Positions 1 through 7,904 of a stretch of DNA of 12,331 nt are shown here, piece after piece. Position numbers and translations under genes: made by a program. Within the stretch, counting starts at the first letter, position 1; every line of letters begins with the position of its first letter. The notes below the pieces were generated by a model. That model was not told where the DNA came from, did not search any database, and saw only the letters and a list, made by a program, of their open reading frames with translations. Source of the stretch: Blastocatellia bacterium. GTDB taxonomy: Bacteria; Acidobacteriota; Blastocatellia; Pyrinomonadales; Pyrinomonadaceae. Where the stretch lies: assembly GCA_003488005.1 (NCBI GenBank), contig DNND01000044.1, positions 8,508 through 20,838 on the forward strand. The letters run 5' to 3'.

Positions 1-595
1 CGTCTCAAGTACCCAAAGTATTCCATCATCACAAACATCTGGTTGCGCTTGGCAGAGACGAACCGCTGGTCGCCAGCTACCTGGCCCAACACCGCCGCAC
101 GTGTCTGCGTGCCACTCGTCAGGCCATTAACCAGTGCGTCTCGCTCTGCCTGGCTCCATTTTATCTGCGTGTTCGATAGCAACTCGTCTACGTATTGCTC
201 GTTGCTCAACCCGCCGTAAATACTCTGGAATGACGGCCGCTGTACAAACGCATCCAGGAAGGCCTGGCGGTTTGTGCTTAACTGCTGCTCCCAACCAGTG
301 CGTCCCACTATCACATCTTTCCCTATCGTCGCGCTGTCCGGCATGAACTCAGCATACTGCGGCGCTCGATCGAAACTTGTTCGATACAGTCCATCCACCA
401 GCCCGCCTGTCTCCTGGAATTCAATTGACTGGAAATAAGCTGCCGAGACATTGATGCGCTTCACTTCCGCGCAAGCTGCGTCGCTGCCGCAACCAAGGAT
501 CTGATCGCTCCAGAAGTTGAAACCACTCTCTTCCGGCTCGCGGCCCAGGAAATCCAGGTAATGCTGCCGCACGAAATACTCGGCCGTATCGACCG
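1..595 (-). other. DUF4214 domain region of the giant surface protein
   Basis: This stretch encodes residues from about 1964 to the window edge. Typical DUF4214 features are visible: a start like EYFVRQHYLDFLGREP, then SGFNFW, an INVSAAYF segment, a YRTSFDRAP segment and a late FVMMEYFGYLR. The family is common near the ends of large secreted bacterial proteins, and a role in surface or S-layer-type attachment has been suggested but is not established here. The final YFGYLR resembles the start of a further unit, so the protein probably continues some way beyond the left edge. Confidence 0.8.
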
Positions 596-3500
596 GATTG
601 CTGCTCGTTGACAGCGCCGTCGCTGTAAAGGCCGCTTCAGTCTGATTCCCTAGTTGCGAGAACGAACGCTCCTGCGGACTGAATGAATAGTTCGCACGCG
701 TGGCCCGCACGGTGTAGAACCCGCTGGTCTCGACATCATCGAAACGATAGTTACCATTCGCATCCGTGATCGTCTTGCGATTCTGCGTGCCGCTTACATT
801 CACCACCGCCCCGGCGACAGGGACGCTATTCGTATCTGTAATTCGTCCAGTGATTACTCCTGACGTGGCCGTCGGTATACCGATGGAACTCATCGTCCAC
901 GGTGAGAGAGTTAGTTGGCCGGTCTTTTCCAGCCAATTGTTAGGATCCGCGTTGGTTACGCGCGATGTCGGAGTGAGCGGTGTCCAACCCGTCCCATTGA
1001 AGCGCCGGAAAAACATCGTCGTCGCATCGTTGCCATTCAATTCCGAATCCAGATAGTGCAGGCGCAACGTTACCGGACCGTTCGCCCCGTTCGGAGTGAT
1101 CGTGTAGGTGCGTTTTACTGCCAGCGTGAAACTGGCCGGTGCGGCTTTCGCGAGGTTCACGTTGATATCAGCCGGGACTGCGCCAGACTCAATCTTGATA
1201 GTGTTGAAAGGATTGCCGAAGCTATAGGTTGTGTTGACAACCAAGCCAGTGCGTTTGACGCTTCCTACCACATCAAAGGTTCCGGAAGAGCTGCCGGCGG
1301 CAGGTTGAGTCAGTGTTTTCGTGTTAGCGACGGTAATGTCGCCGCTCGTAAGCGCGAGAATGGCATTGACCGTGTTGTCATTGTTCATGGCAAGGCCACT
1401 CGCATTCCCGTTAGTTAGATTATTGAAGGTTGTGGCGGTTGTGCCACCGATGGCCTGACCCGCTCCACCATCAAAGGTCACCGTTCCAGTTCCTGGTGTG
1501 AACACGCCGCCATTGTTGGTCCAATTACCGGCCACGGTCATGGCGGTGGCTGTGCCCGCCACAAAAGTACCCGAGGTCAGTAACACGTTCCCGTTGATAT
1601 CCAGCGTATTCGTGCTGGCCGCTACTGTAAGCGTTTGGCCGGCGGTCTTAGCCACGGTGAAGTTGTCGAAAGTCTGCGTAGTAGCGGAGCCGCTGATGGT
1701 TTGAGAGCCAGCGCCATTGAAGTTCACTGTGTTTCCGCTCGCTGTGAACGTTCCCCCGTTATTTGCCCAATTCCCCGACACGCTCATCGTCGTACCGTTG
1801 GTGCCTTGCAACGTTTGACCGCTATCAATCTGAACGTTGTTGAAGGTGCTACTGCTGATGAACGTACCGCCTTGTATGCGCAGCAGGCCGCTTACTGCCA
1901 GCGTGCTCCCGCTCGCATCCACATTTCCCGTTCCGGTGTGATTGGCCGTCAGATTGTTGAAGGTCGTGTTGCCAGACAACGTCTGGGTGTTGTTGTTGCC
2001 ATCGAAGGTGACCGTCCCGGTGCCGCCCGTAAACGTCCCGGCGTTGGACCAATTGCCGAAAACCGTGATGTTTGCGGCGGTGCCGGCAGCGAATGTGCCG
2101 GTCGTAATTGTCAGGTTGCCGTTCACATCGATCGCGGTCGTGCCGGCCACACCGCTCAATGTGCCGACCTTGTTCACCGCAAAGTTATTGAAAACCTTGG
2201 TGGCCAGAGTGCCGTCAATGTTTTGTGCGCCGCCGCCATCGAAAGTGACGGTGCCTGAGCCGGTTGTAAAGGTGGTACCAGTCGCCTGCGTAAAGTTCCC
2301 GCCAATGGTCATTGTCGCGGGAGCGGTAAAGGTGCCGGCGGTCAGCACCAGACTGCCGTTGAGATCCAACGCCGTGGTGGTTCCAGCCGTGTTCAATATC
2401 TGACCAGTCTTGTTCATGGTAATGGTAAAGAACGTCTGGCTGGCCGCCGTGCCGGTGATGCTCTGGCCCGCAGTGGTGCTGTTGAAAGTGACGTTGCTCG
2501 ATCCTGGCGAGAACGTGCCGCCATTGTTCGTCCAATTGCCCGGGAGATTTATGGCGGTGAGAGTACCAGCGGCAAAAGTTCCCGAGGTAAGCGTCATCGC
2601 GCTATTCAGATTGAGTGTTGCGGTAGTTCCGGCGCCGGTCAGTGACCCCGCGCCTTTAGCCACTACGAAGTTGTTAAATGTCTGACTGGCGGCCGTGCCA
2701 TTGAAAAGATTCGCAGTAGTGCCGTCGAACGTGACAGTGTTCGCGCCTGGCGTGAAGGTGCCTCCATTGTTGGTCCAATCGCCCGCGGCCGTGATGTTGG
2801 TGCCCGCTGTCAAATTACCGGCAGTCAACAGTGTGTTGCCGTTGATGTCCAACGTCGCAGGCGCGGTGAAGTTGCCCAGCGTCATCGTCAAGTTATTCAT
2901 GATCAGACTGACAGTGCTGCCGCCGGTGGCTAGTGCCGGCGCGCCGACCTTATTAACCGCAAAATTATTAAACGTCTGGCTGACGGCTGAGCCCCCGATG
3001 GTCTGCGCGATAGTGTTGCCATCAAAGGTCACCAGCCCCGTGCCGGGCGTGAAGGTGCCGCCGTTGTTGGTCCAATTGCCGGCTGCGTTTATGCCAGTGC
3101 CCGCCGTCAAAGTGCCGGCAGTCAAGAGTGTGTTGCCATTGATATCGAGCAGGGTCGAAGGCGCAGTAAAGCTGCCCAAAGTCATCGTCAGGTCGTTGGT
3201 TACTATGGTGTTGGTGCTACCGCCAACGGTTAAGGCGCCGGCGCTCTTATTGACGATGAAGTTATTAAAGGTGTCGCTGGCTGCCGTGCCATTAATGAGT
3301 TGTCCGGCAGAGCCGTTGAAATTGAACGTGCCACCGTTGGCGTTGAAAGTATTGGCGGCATCTCTTGTGAAATTACCGGTCAGGTTCACGGTACCGGACG
3401 TGGATGTAAACGTGCCGCCCGAGAGATAGAGGCTATCGCCGCCGTTGATGTTCAGCGTCCCCGCGGCGGTTATCGAACCGCCCGACAAGCGAATGCCATC

Positions 3501-6485
3501 GCCAGCGCCGCCGACGTTTGCCGCGTTGCTATCGATAGTGCAACCATTGAGAGAGTTGAGAGTGCCGGTAGCAACAAAGATGCCGCCGCCGTCGCCACCG
3601 CCGCTGCTGTCGGAATTTGCGGTGTTGCCCTGCAAGGTGACTGTATTCAACGCAACGTTGCCAGTCGTCGTTGGTGCACCGGGATCAACAACGAACCCGC
3701 CGCCGTTGTTCTTCGCATTATTGCTGCTAATCGTGCCGTTCGTCATCGTCAGCACCGCTGACGAATCGAGTGACTGATCATCCCAGGTAACAAAGATGCC
3801 GCCACCATTATTTGCAGTGTTGCTGTTTATTGTGCAGGCATTGGTGTTGCCGATCGTGAGAGTCCCGCGATCGTGGTAAATACCGCCGCCATTGCCAACG
3901 TTATCGTTGTTGTTGTCTGCAACGTTGCTGCTGATGCTTACGTTATTCAATGTTCCGGTGGGGCCTATGAACAGTAGCCCGCCGCCGTTGCTACTGGCGG
4001 TATTCGATGTGATTGAGCCGCCGGTGATAGTCAGAATCGCGTTGTTAGAGAAAATTCCTCCGCCTCCGGACCCGTCACCGACATCGACAGCGGTGGAGTT
4101 GTTACTGGTAATCGCGGCATTGGTAAACGTTGCCGGCACGCCGGGCGAGGTGCCCTGGATGGCAACACCGCCACCGATTGCAATCGACGCGTTACCGCCA
4201 GACGTGTTGGCAGTGATAGTGGCGCCCGTAATCTGCAGAGTTTGTGCAGCGATAGTATTGCCCGAGAGGTAATTGATTCCACCGCCGGCCGAAGTCTGCG
4301 TTTGATTCGACGAAATTTCGGTGGCGAGTGTGCCACTGTTAATTATGAGCGTAGCCGCTGCCGAATGTATTCCTCCTCCCTGGCCACCGGCCAGGTTGGT
4401 CGTGATCTTGCAGCCAGTGACAGTCAGAGAACCCGCAGCGCCAGTCGGCACAGTGTTGGGGTTTCCGTCAAACCCGTCCATATGGATTCCGCCGCCGTCG
4501 GGATTGTAAATCTGTGTCACCGGGCTGGGATCAACGTCGTATCCAGGAGCGTTGCCGTTACGGATCGTCATGTTACTGAACACCGCCAGTACCTGACCGC
4601 GCGTGGAACTAGCATTGTTTATGTCAAACACGCGATCAATACCGGTGGCCTGCGTCAGTCCGGCCTGCACGATAGTCACGTCGATCCCGTTGCCAACTAT
4701 GGTTAGATTTCCGTCGATGCTTGAGTTAGCACCAGCCGTAATCGCGTCACGTATGTCCAGGTCCCCGGTCCCGGTCGCCGCTCCGTTAAGATTGAACTCG
4801 TCGTCCGCGGGTCCGAGCGTCAGCGTGTAGGTCTGTGCCCCGGCGGGGAAAGTAATCATGTCATCACCGGCCGTAGTGTTTGCCTTGATGATGGCTCCGC
4901 GCAAGCTACAGTCGTTAGCGGCGCCGGTGCAGCCGGTTAACCCGGCGTTGTCGACGGTGGTATCAACGTTGTACGTCGCATTGATGACAACAATCACCGC
5001 TAGTGGTTCGACCTCTCCCTTGCGCAAAACTACCAGGTCAGATTTGGTGTCCACGTTTAAACGCATCGACAGAGCTGCTACCGGTTCACCATCGACGGCT
5101 ACGCCCTCAGTGCCTAATTCACCTTTGCCCGGGAGGGACTGTTGTGTAATAGCCAATCGCTCAGGTAAGTCAATCGCCTCGTTTGATCTATTTGTGGCCG
5201 TGCTCTTGAGCGCGGCCAGTTGCCCGCCGCTGCGCTCAGCGAATACCAAATCCTCATTGAAGTTATTGGAAATGCGCGCGGGGAAAAAAACTGGCGCTGG
5301 GCCGGTGACGCGCGTCTGCGCGGGCAAAGTGTCGGCCATTACCCAGCCGCTGTTTTCTCCCTTTCGCGCAACCAGAGAATTCATGAACGAGGTGAAGAGT
5401 TCCGGACGATTCTCACGTCTGGCCTCGGCCGCCTTTTGGATCTTCAGTTCCTCTTCCTTGTCGGTGTAAGGCCTTTTGTCGAGATCGCCGTGCGTGGCAA
5501 ACTGAATAGTCCCGTCGTCTGACATTGCTGCCAGTTCAGAGCGTCCTTCGCGATCCCAAACAAACTGCCCGATGGTGAGGCCGGCTACCGCGAAAGGAAA
5601 AGTGATCTGTTCGATAGCGCGCGCCGACCCGTTGCTGATTTCCTGCTGACTCCCACCCGCGATAATCAAAACTCGATTGCCCGCCGCTACGGCGAGATCG
5701 ACGCCTTGATCGTCATTTAGCTCGCCGAGGGCCAACGCTCTCGCCGGCGCTGGTAACTCGTACGCGGTCGGTTGTCCCCACAACCCCTCCGAAGCTCCGT
5801 CAAAAATCAGTATCTTCGATTCCGATCCGCCCGAAACTCCGACGATAATCTCTGGCGCTCCATCACGCGCCCCGACCTCGCCAGTAGTCAACGCCGTTAC
5901 TGCGCCAGACACAAAGACCTGTTCCGGAGATGCGAAGTGTCCCTTACCGTCGCCCTTCAGCACATAAATTGCTTGACTACCGCGAGCAGCCGCCAGCACA
6001 TCGTTGTAACCGTCGCGATTGAAGTCTCCAGCCGCCAGAAAATCAGGTGCTTCCGGTAGCGACAACAACATTGGTTCAGGCAGGAAAGGAGCAGCAAAAC
6101 GTCCCGCCTTGATATCTTCCAATACTTCCGGTTTGCTGGGCGCAGTTGCTTCACTGTTGCCGCGGTGCAACATCAAGATTCCGGACCCTGCTTTGTAACC
6201 GCTAACCAGATCCGCGAAACCATCGCCATCAAAGTCCTGCGTCGCCAGGCTTAGAGGTTCGGCCGATCCCGATCGGAGCATTGCATTCAACGCAACTGCA
6301 CTTGGGCCCTTGCTGATTCTAGTGCCCGGCGCCGAACTACTCTTCGACTCTACGATCCAGGGCGCTGCGAAAGCGGCTGTCAGAACCGAACCCGCCAACA
6401 GCAGCAGTACGAGCATTCTGTTTCGTGTGCTTTTGCTTGCCGCAAGCGTCACGAGGCGAACATAGATCTGATTGGAGTGAAGCAT
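1..6485 (-). CDS. Giant secreted multidomain surface protein (FG-GAP-like / CSLREA / beta-helix / repeats / DUF4214), C-terminus outside window
   Basis: The frame is open from ATG at 6485 to the left edge, at least 2161 residues, with no stop. A Shine-Dalgarno AAGGGAGA lies 5 nt upstream; the alternative Met24 has none. A hydrophobic stretch at residues 25-40 ending AAFAA is a probable signal peptide. Next come FG-GAP/VCBS-like calcium-loop motifs (DFDGDGFADL at 84, DFNRDGYNDV at 154, a weaker one at 255), a charged helix near 343-363, a CSLRGAI motif at 526-532 (CSLREA family), and a right-handed beta-helix with about ten GGGI-type turns (about 660-1000). About eight GNWTNNGGTFTPG-type repeats follow (about 1038-1690), then a CarboxypepD_reg-like domain (1876-1956) and a DUF4214 domain from about 1966, where a second unit seems to begin at the edge. 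The export and surface or matrix role is inferred; ligand and anchoring are unknown. No frameshift was found. Confidence 0.92.
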   Translation of the reverse strand, partial: MLHSNQIYVRLVTLAASKSTRNRMLVLLLLAGSVLTAAFAAPWIVESKSSSAPGTRISKGPSAVALNAMLRSGSAEPLSLATQDFDGDGFADLVSGYKAGSGILMLHRGNSEATAPSKPEVLEDIKAGRFAAPFLPEPMLLSLPEAPDFLAAGDFNRDGYNDVLAAARGSQAIYVLKGDGKGHFASPEQVFVSGAVTALTTGEVGARDGAPEIIVGVSGGSESKILIFDGASEGLWGQPTAYELPAPARALALGELNDDQGVDLAVAAGNRVLIIAGGSQQEISNGSARAIEQITFPFAVAGLTIGQFVWDREGRSELAAMSDDGTIQFATHGDLDKRPYTDKEEELKIQKAAEARRENRPELFTSFMNSLVARKGENSGWVMADTLPAQTRVTGPAPVFFPARISNNFNEDLVFAERSGGQLAALKSTATNRSNEAIDLPERLAITQQSLPGKGELGTEGVAVDGEPVAALSMRLNVDTKSDLVVLRKGEVEPLAVIVVINATYNVDTTVDNAGLTGCTGAANDCSLRGAIIKANTTAGDDMITFPAGAQTYTLTLGPADDEFNLNGAATGTGDLDIRDAITAGANSSIDGNLTIVGNGIDVTIVQAGLTQATGIDRVFDINNASSTRGQVLAVFSNMTIRNGNAPGYDVDPSPVTQIYNPDGGGIHMDGFDGNPNTVPTGAAGSLTVTGCKITTNLAGGQGGGIHSAAATLIINSGTLATEISSNQTQTSAGGGINYLSGNTIAAQTLQITGATITANTSGGNASIAIGGGVAIQGTSPGVPATFTNAAITSNNSTAVDVGDGSGGGGIFSNNAILTITGGSITSNTASSNGGGLLFIGPTGTLNNVSISSNVADNNNDNVGNGGGIYHDRGTLTIGNTNACTINSNTANNGGGIFVTWDDQSLDSSAVLTMTNGTISSNNAKNNGGGFVVDPGAPTTTGNVALNTVTLQGNTANSDSSGGGDGGGIFVATGTLNSLNGCTIDSNAANVGGAGDGIRLSGGSITAAGTLNINGGDSLYLSGGTFTSTSGTVNLTGNFTRDAANTFNANGGTFNFNGSAGQLINGTAASDTFNNFIVNKSAGALTVGGSTNTIVTNDLTMTLGSFTAPSTLLDINGNTLLTAGTLTAGTGINAAGNWTNNGGTFTPGTGLVTFDGNTIAQTIGGSAVSQTFNNFAVNKVGAPALATGGSTVSLIMNNLTMTLGNFTAPATLDINGNTLLTAGNLTAGTNITAAGDWTNNGGTFTPGANTVTFDGTTANLFNGTAASQTFNNFVVAKGAGSLTGAGTTATLNLNSAMTLTSGTFAAGTLTAINLPGNWTNNGGTFSPGSSNVTFNSTTAGQSITGTAASQTFFTITMNKTGQILNTAGTTTALDLNGSLVLTAGTFTAPATMTIGGNFTQATGTTFTTGSGTVTFDGGGAQNIDGTLATKVFNNFAVNKVGTLSGVAGTTAIDVNGNLTITTGTFAAGTAANITVFGNWSNAGTFTGGTGTVTFDGNNNTQTLSGNTTFNNLTANHTGTGNVDASGSTLAVSGLLRIQGGTFISSSTFNNVQIDSGQTLQGTNGTTMSVSGNWANNGGTFTASGNTVNFNGAGSQTISGSATTQTFDNFTVAKTAGQTLTVAASTNTLDINGNVLLTSGTFVAGTATAMTVAGNWTNNGGVFTPGTGTVTFDGGAGQAIGGTTATTFNNLTNGNASGLAMNNDNTVNAILALTSGDITVANTKTLTQPAAGSSSGTFDVVGSVKRTGLVVNTTYSFGNPFNTIKIESGAVPADINVNLAKAAPASFTLAVKRTYTITPNGANGPVTLRLHYLDSELNGNDATTMFFRRFNGTGWTPLTPTSRVTNADPNNWLEKTGQLTLSPWTMSSIGIPTATSGVITGRITDTNSVPVAGAVVNVSGTQNRKTITDANGNYRFDDVETSGFYTVRATRANYSFSPQERSFSQLGNQTEAAFTATALSTSSNPVDTAEYFVRQHYLDFLGREPEESGFNFWSDQILGCGSDAACAEVKRINVSAAYFQSIEFQETGGLVDGLYRTSFDRAPQYAEFMPDSATIGKDVIVGRTGWEQQLSTNRQAFLDAFVQRPSFQSIYGGLSNEQYVDELLSNTQIKWSQAERDALVNGLTSGTQTRAAVLGQVAGDQRFVSAKRNQMFVMMEYFGYLR
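618..860 (-). other. Carboxypeptidase-regulatory-like (beta-sandwich) domain
   Basis: Residues about 1876-1956 of the giant protein start GVITGRITD, continue with PVAGAVVNVSG and TDANGNYRFDDV, and end with YTVRATRANYSFSP. This is the usual layout of CarboxypepD_reg-like or SdrD B-like sandwiches found as spacer modules in secreted proteins. It sits directly between the repeat region with its following linker and the DUF4214 domain. Confidence 0.75.
1440..3400 (-). repeat. Tandem 80-99-residue repeats in the giant surface protein
   Basis: About eight imperfect repeats can be aligned on the Asn of GN(W/F)TNNGGTFTPG: residues 1038 (NFT variant), 1137, 1236, 1317, about 1397 (NFT variant), 1478, 1572 and 1654. 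Spacings are about 99, 99, 81, 80, 81, 94 and 82 codons. Each unit carries TVTFDG, a (S)QTFNNF(A/V)VNK segment, a DINGN strand and TLTAGTFTAGT-like strands, so units look like beta-solenoid coils as in autotransporter-type adhesins. Units around 2775 and 3072 are the most alike at the DNA level, which suggests recent duplication. All spacings are whole codons. Confidence 0.85.
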
Positions 6486-6490
6486 GAGAA

Positions 6491-6498
6491 TCTCCCTT
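6491..6498 (-). promoter_or_regulatory. Ribosome binding site of the giant surface protein gene
   Basis: Read on the minus strand this is AAGGGAGA, five bases before the ATG at 6485. It decides the start in favour of 6485 over the in-frame ATG at 6416, which has no comparable purine-rich sequence. Confidence 0.7.
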
Positions 6499-6573
6499 GG
6501 AAAATGGCTGAAATCGAAGTGAACAAAACTCTTTTGAATGGATCGAGGTCTGGAATCAGTAAGTAACGAATGA

Positions 6574-6602
6574 ACCCTAAAGAAATCCCAGGCAGCCGTC
6601 AA
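6574..6602 (-). promoter_or_regulatory. Candidate sigma70-type promoter for the giant surface protein gene
   Basis: On the minus strand a TTGACG box (6602-6597) is separated by exactly 17 bases from TAGGGT (6579-6574), about 90 bases upstream of the start codon. The -35 box is one base off consensus; the -10 box is weak (three of six). The position just downstream of the terminator of the upstream operon makes an independent promoter here likely. This is pattern reading only, and the organism's true consensus is unknown. Confidence 0.4.
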
Positions 6603-6654
6603 TAGTAACTGCGCAAATTATCGGCGGATGCCTTTCCTGGTTTATGTCAGATCC

Positions 6655-6688
6655 AAAAAAATAAGGTGCCGGTCCGAACCGACACCTT
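6655..6688 (-). terminator. Rho-independent terminator of the tail-collar operon
   Basis: On the minus strand an 11-bp stem AAGGTGTCGGT / ACCGGCACCTT closes a UCGG loop, with one G-U wobble in the stem, and is followed by A and seven T residues. It lies about 100 bases after the stop of the last collar gene and before the promoter of the giant surface gene, so it separates two transcription units. The wobble pairs only in the minus-strand RNA (the other strand has a C-A mismatch and no T tract), so termination should act in one direction. Confidence 0.85.
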
Positions 6689-6786
6689 AAGAGAACCTGC
6701 GCATTTCACATTTCACTTGTAGCGGAAAACCGTTTGATTCTGGAACCGTGGCTGCTGTTTTCGCAACGGCCTTAGCCGCTGAACTC

Positions 6787-7305
6787 CTATTGCCTGGGCG
6801 GAAAGACGCCCTGCATTGCGATGATAAACGTGACCACCAGGAGACGCTGAAGATTATTGTGCGGCTGGCCGCCGCCGGTAACACCTATGGTTTGCGGCGC
6901 CATATCAACCGTGGGAACATCGTCTACATACTGGTTGGCATCAGTATTTCCCGACCACGCGTTGCTCGCGGGGCTTGTCTGGGTGCTCAGAGAGCTGCGG
7001 CAGCCTGTGCCATGGTTGTGAAATGGAATTTCGTTCTGCAGCAGTGTGACGGTTTCACTGCCGGCAGACTCGCCGAGAAAGCGCGACGACAGTCCCGAGC
7101 CGTCACCCGATCCCATAGGAGCCCTTCCCTCGAGGTCAGGCAGCGCGAAAGTGCTTTTACCGTCCCCACCATAAAAAGTCCCGAGCAAAGAAAAAAGCGC
7201 CGTGTTCTGGCTAATCGGCAGCAACTGGCCATTGCATTGCGCCCAGCCCGTGGGCGCAAAGTTACCGGCAAACATTTTGATTTCGGCTACGAAGGGGCTA
7301 CTCAT
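6787..7305 (-). CDS. Phage tail collar / MdpB-like protein, third gene of the operon
   Basis: A 172-residue protein of the phage tail collar (microcystin-dependent MdpB-like) family. The N-terminal block has IKMFAGNFAPTGWAQCNGQ (residues 9-27), ISQNTALFSLLG, YGGDG and FALPDLEGRAP (53-63). The C-terminal block has GGGQPHNN and TFIIAMQGVFP (about 144-169). The middle is divergent, with an IPFHNHG version of the usual PxHxH segment near 93-99. No signal peptide or membrane segment is evident. The start at 7305 follows GAGGAG by 8 bases, and the gene begins 33 bases after the preceding paralogue ends. In phages such domains sit in tail fibres or short tail fibres; the role of stand-alone bacterial copies is unknown. 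Confidence 0.9.
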   Translation of the reverse strand: MSSPFVAEIKMFAGNFAPTGWAQCNGQLLPISQNTALFSLLGTFYGGDGKSTFALPDLEGRAPMGSGDGSGLSSRFLGESAGSETVTLLQNEIPFHNHGTGCRSSLSTQTSPASNAWSGNTDANQYVDDVPTVDMAPQTIGVTGGGQPHNNLQRLLVVTFIIAMQGVFPPRQ

Positions 7306-7338
7306 TTTATTTTCTCCTCAGCAGACAGATAAACGCAC

Positions 7339-7842
7339 TTAGTTCCTCGAGGGGAACACACCTGTTAAGGCAATTATGAAGTTAAGCACCAGGTAAGGCT
7401 GTCGATTCTCATGTGGCTGGTTACCGCCGGTGCTTGTAATCGTGCCCGGCGCCATGGCGGTATTAGCCGCCGGGGCCGCGAGGTAAGGATTGACAGAGGT
7501 TTTACCCCAAACATGGTCGGCCGGGGATACTTCTATACCGTCGTCGTCTCTGGCTCTCAGGATATGGATGTGCGGCGCCAACTCCGGGGTAGAAAGTGTG
7601 TGCGCATCCTCGCCAGCCACCATCCCCAAACTAAAAAAATTACCGACGTGGATGGCAGTCCGGTCACGAAAGTCGGGCAACCGGAAGGTTGTCTGCCCGT
7701 TTCCGCCGTAGGTAGTGCCGAGTATGGAAAATAGCGCCTGGTTCTGATTGATTGGCAGAAACTGGCCGTTACAGAGAGCCCATCCCTGCGGAGCAAAGTT
7801 AAAAGCGACGATCTTGATCTCGCCCATAAGTGGTGTTGGCAT
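7339..7842 (-). CDS. Phage tail collar / MdpB-like protein, second gene of the operon
   Basis: A 167-residue paralogue of its two neighbours. Visible hallmarks are GEIKIVAFNFAPQGWALCNG (residues 7-26), INQNQALFSILGTTYGGNG (31-49), FRLPDFRDR (53-61), an APHIH segment (89-93) and a C-terminal NQPHENRQPYLVLNFIIAL (141-159) ending GVFPSRN. The substitution RDR where the other two have GR, and an acidic central stretch (ARDDDGIE), set it apart. It has the strongest ribosome binding site of the three, AGAGGAGGA about 6 bases before the ATG at 7842. It lies in the same operon, 62 bases after the end of the upstream gene. The protein appears cytoplasmic by sequence, with no recognised export signal. 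Confidence 0.9.
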   Translation of the reverse strand: MPTPLMGEIKIVAFNFAPQGWALCNGQFLPINQNQALFSILGTTYGGNGQTTFRLPDFRDRTAIHVGNFFSLGMVAGEDAHTLSTPELAPHIHILRARDDDGIEVSPADHVWGKTSVNPYLAAPAANTAMAPGTITSTGGNQPHENRQPYLVLNFIIALTGVFPSRN

Positions 7843-7904
7843 AATCTATCCTCCTCTAAGGACCAATAGAAACTGTTTTATCGCGACAGCGACACGCGAC
7901 TCCA

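Noticed and set aside
766..5522. Many plus-strand open frames (for example 915-1418, 1635-2258, 2695-3429, 4858-5469) suggesting genes or a repetitive Val/Pro-rich protein
   Set aside because: They lie antisense to the giant minus-strand frame, whose translation shows recognisable domains throughout; the repetitive composition of the sense strand keeps the antisense frames open.
6748..7332. Plus-strand frame of 194 codons and similar frames at 7411-7734 and 8090-8389
   Set aside because: They are antisense to the tail-collar genes, lack family motifs and ribosome binding sites, and the minus-strand products are clear family members.
7881..7899. Small hairpin TCGCG/CGCGA between the first two collar genes
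   Set aside because: Only five base pairs with a 9-base loop and no T tract on the minus strand, so it is not a terminator; it may be chance.
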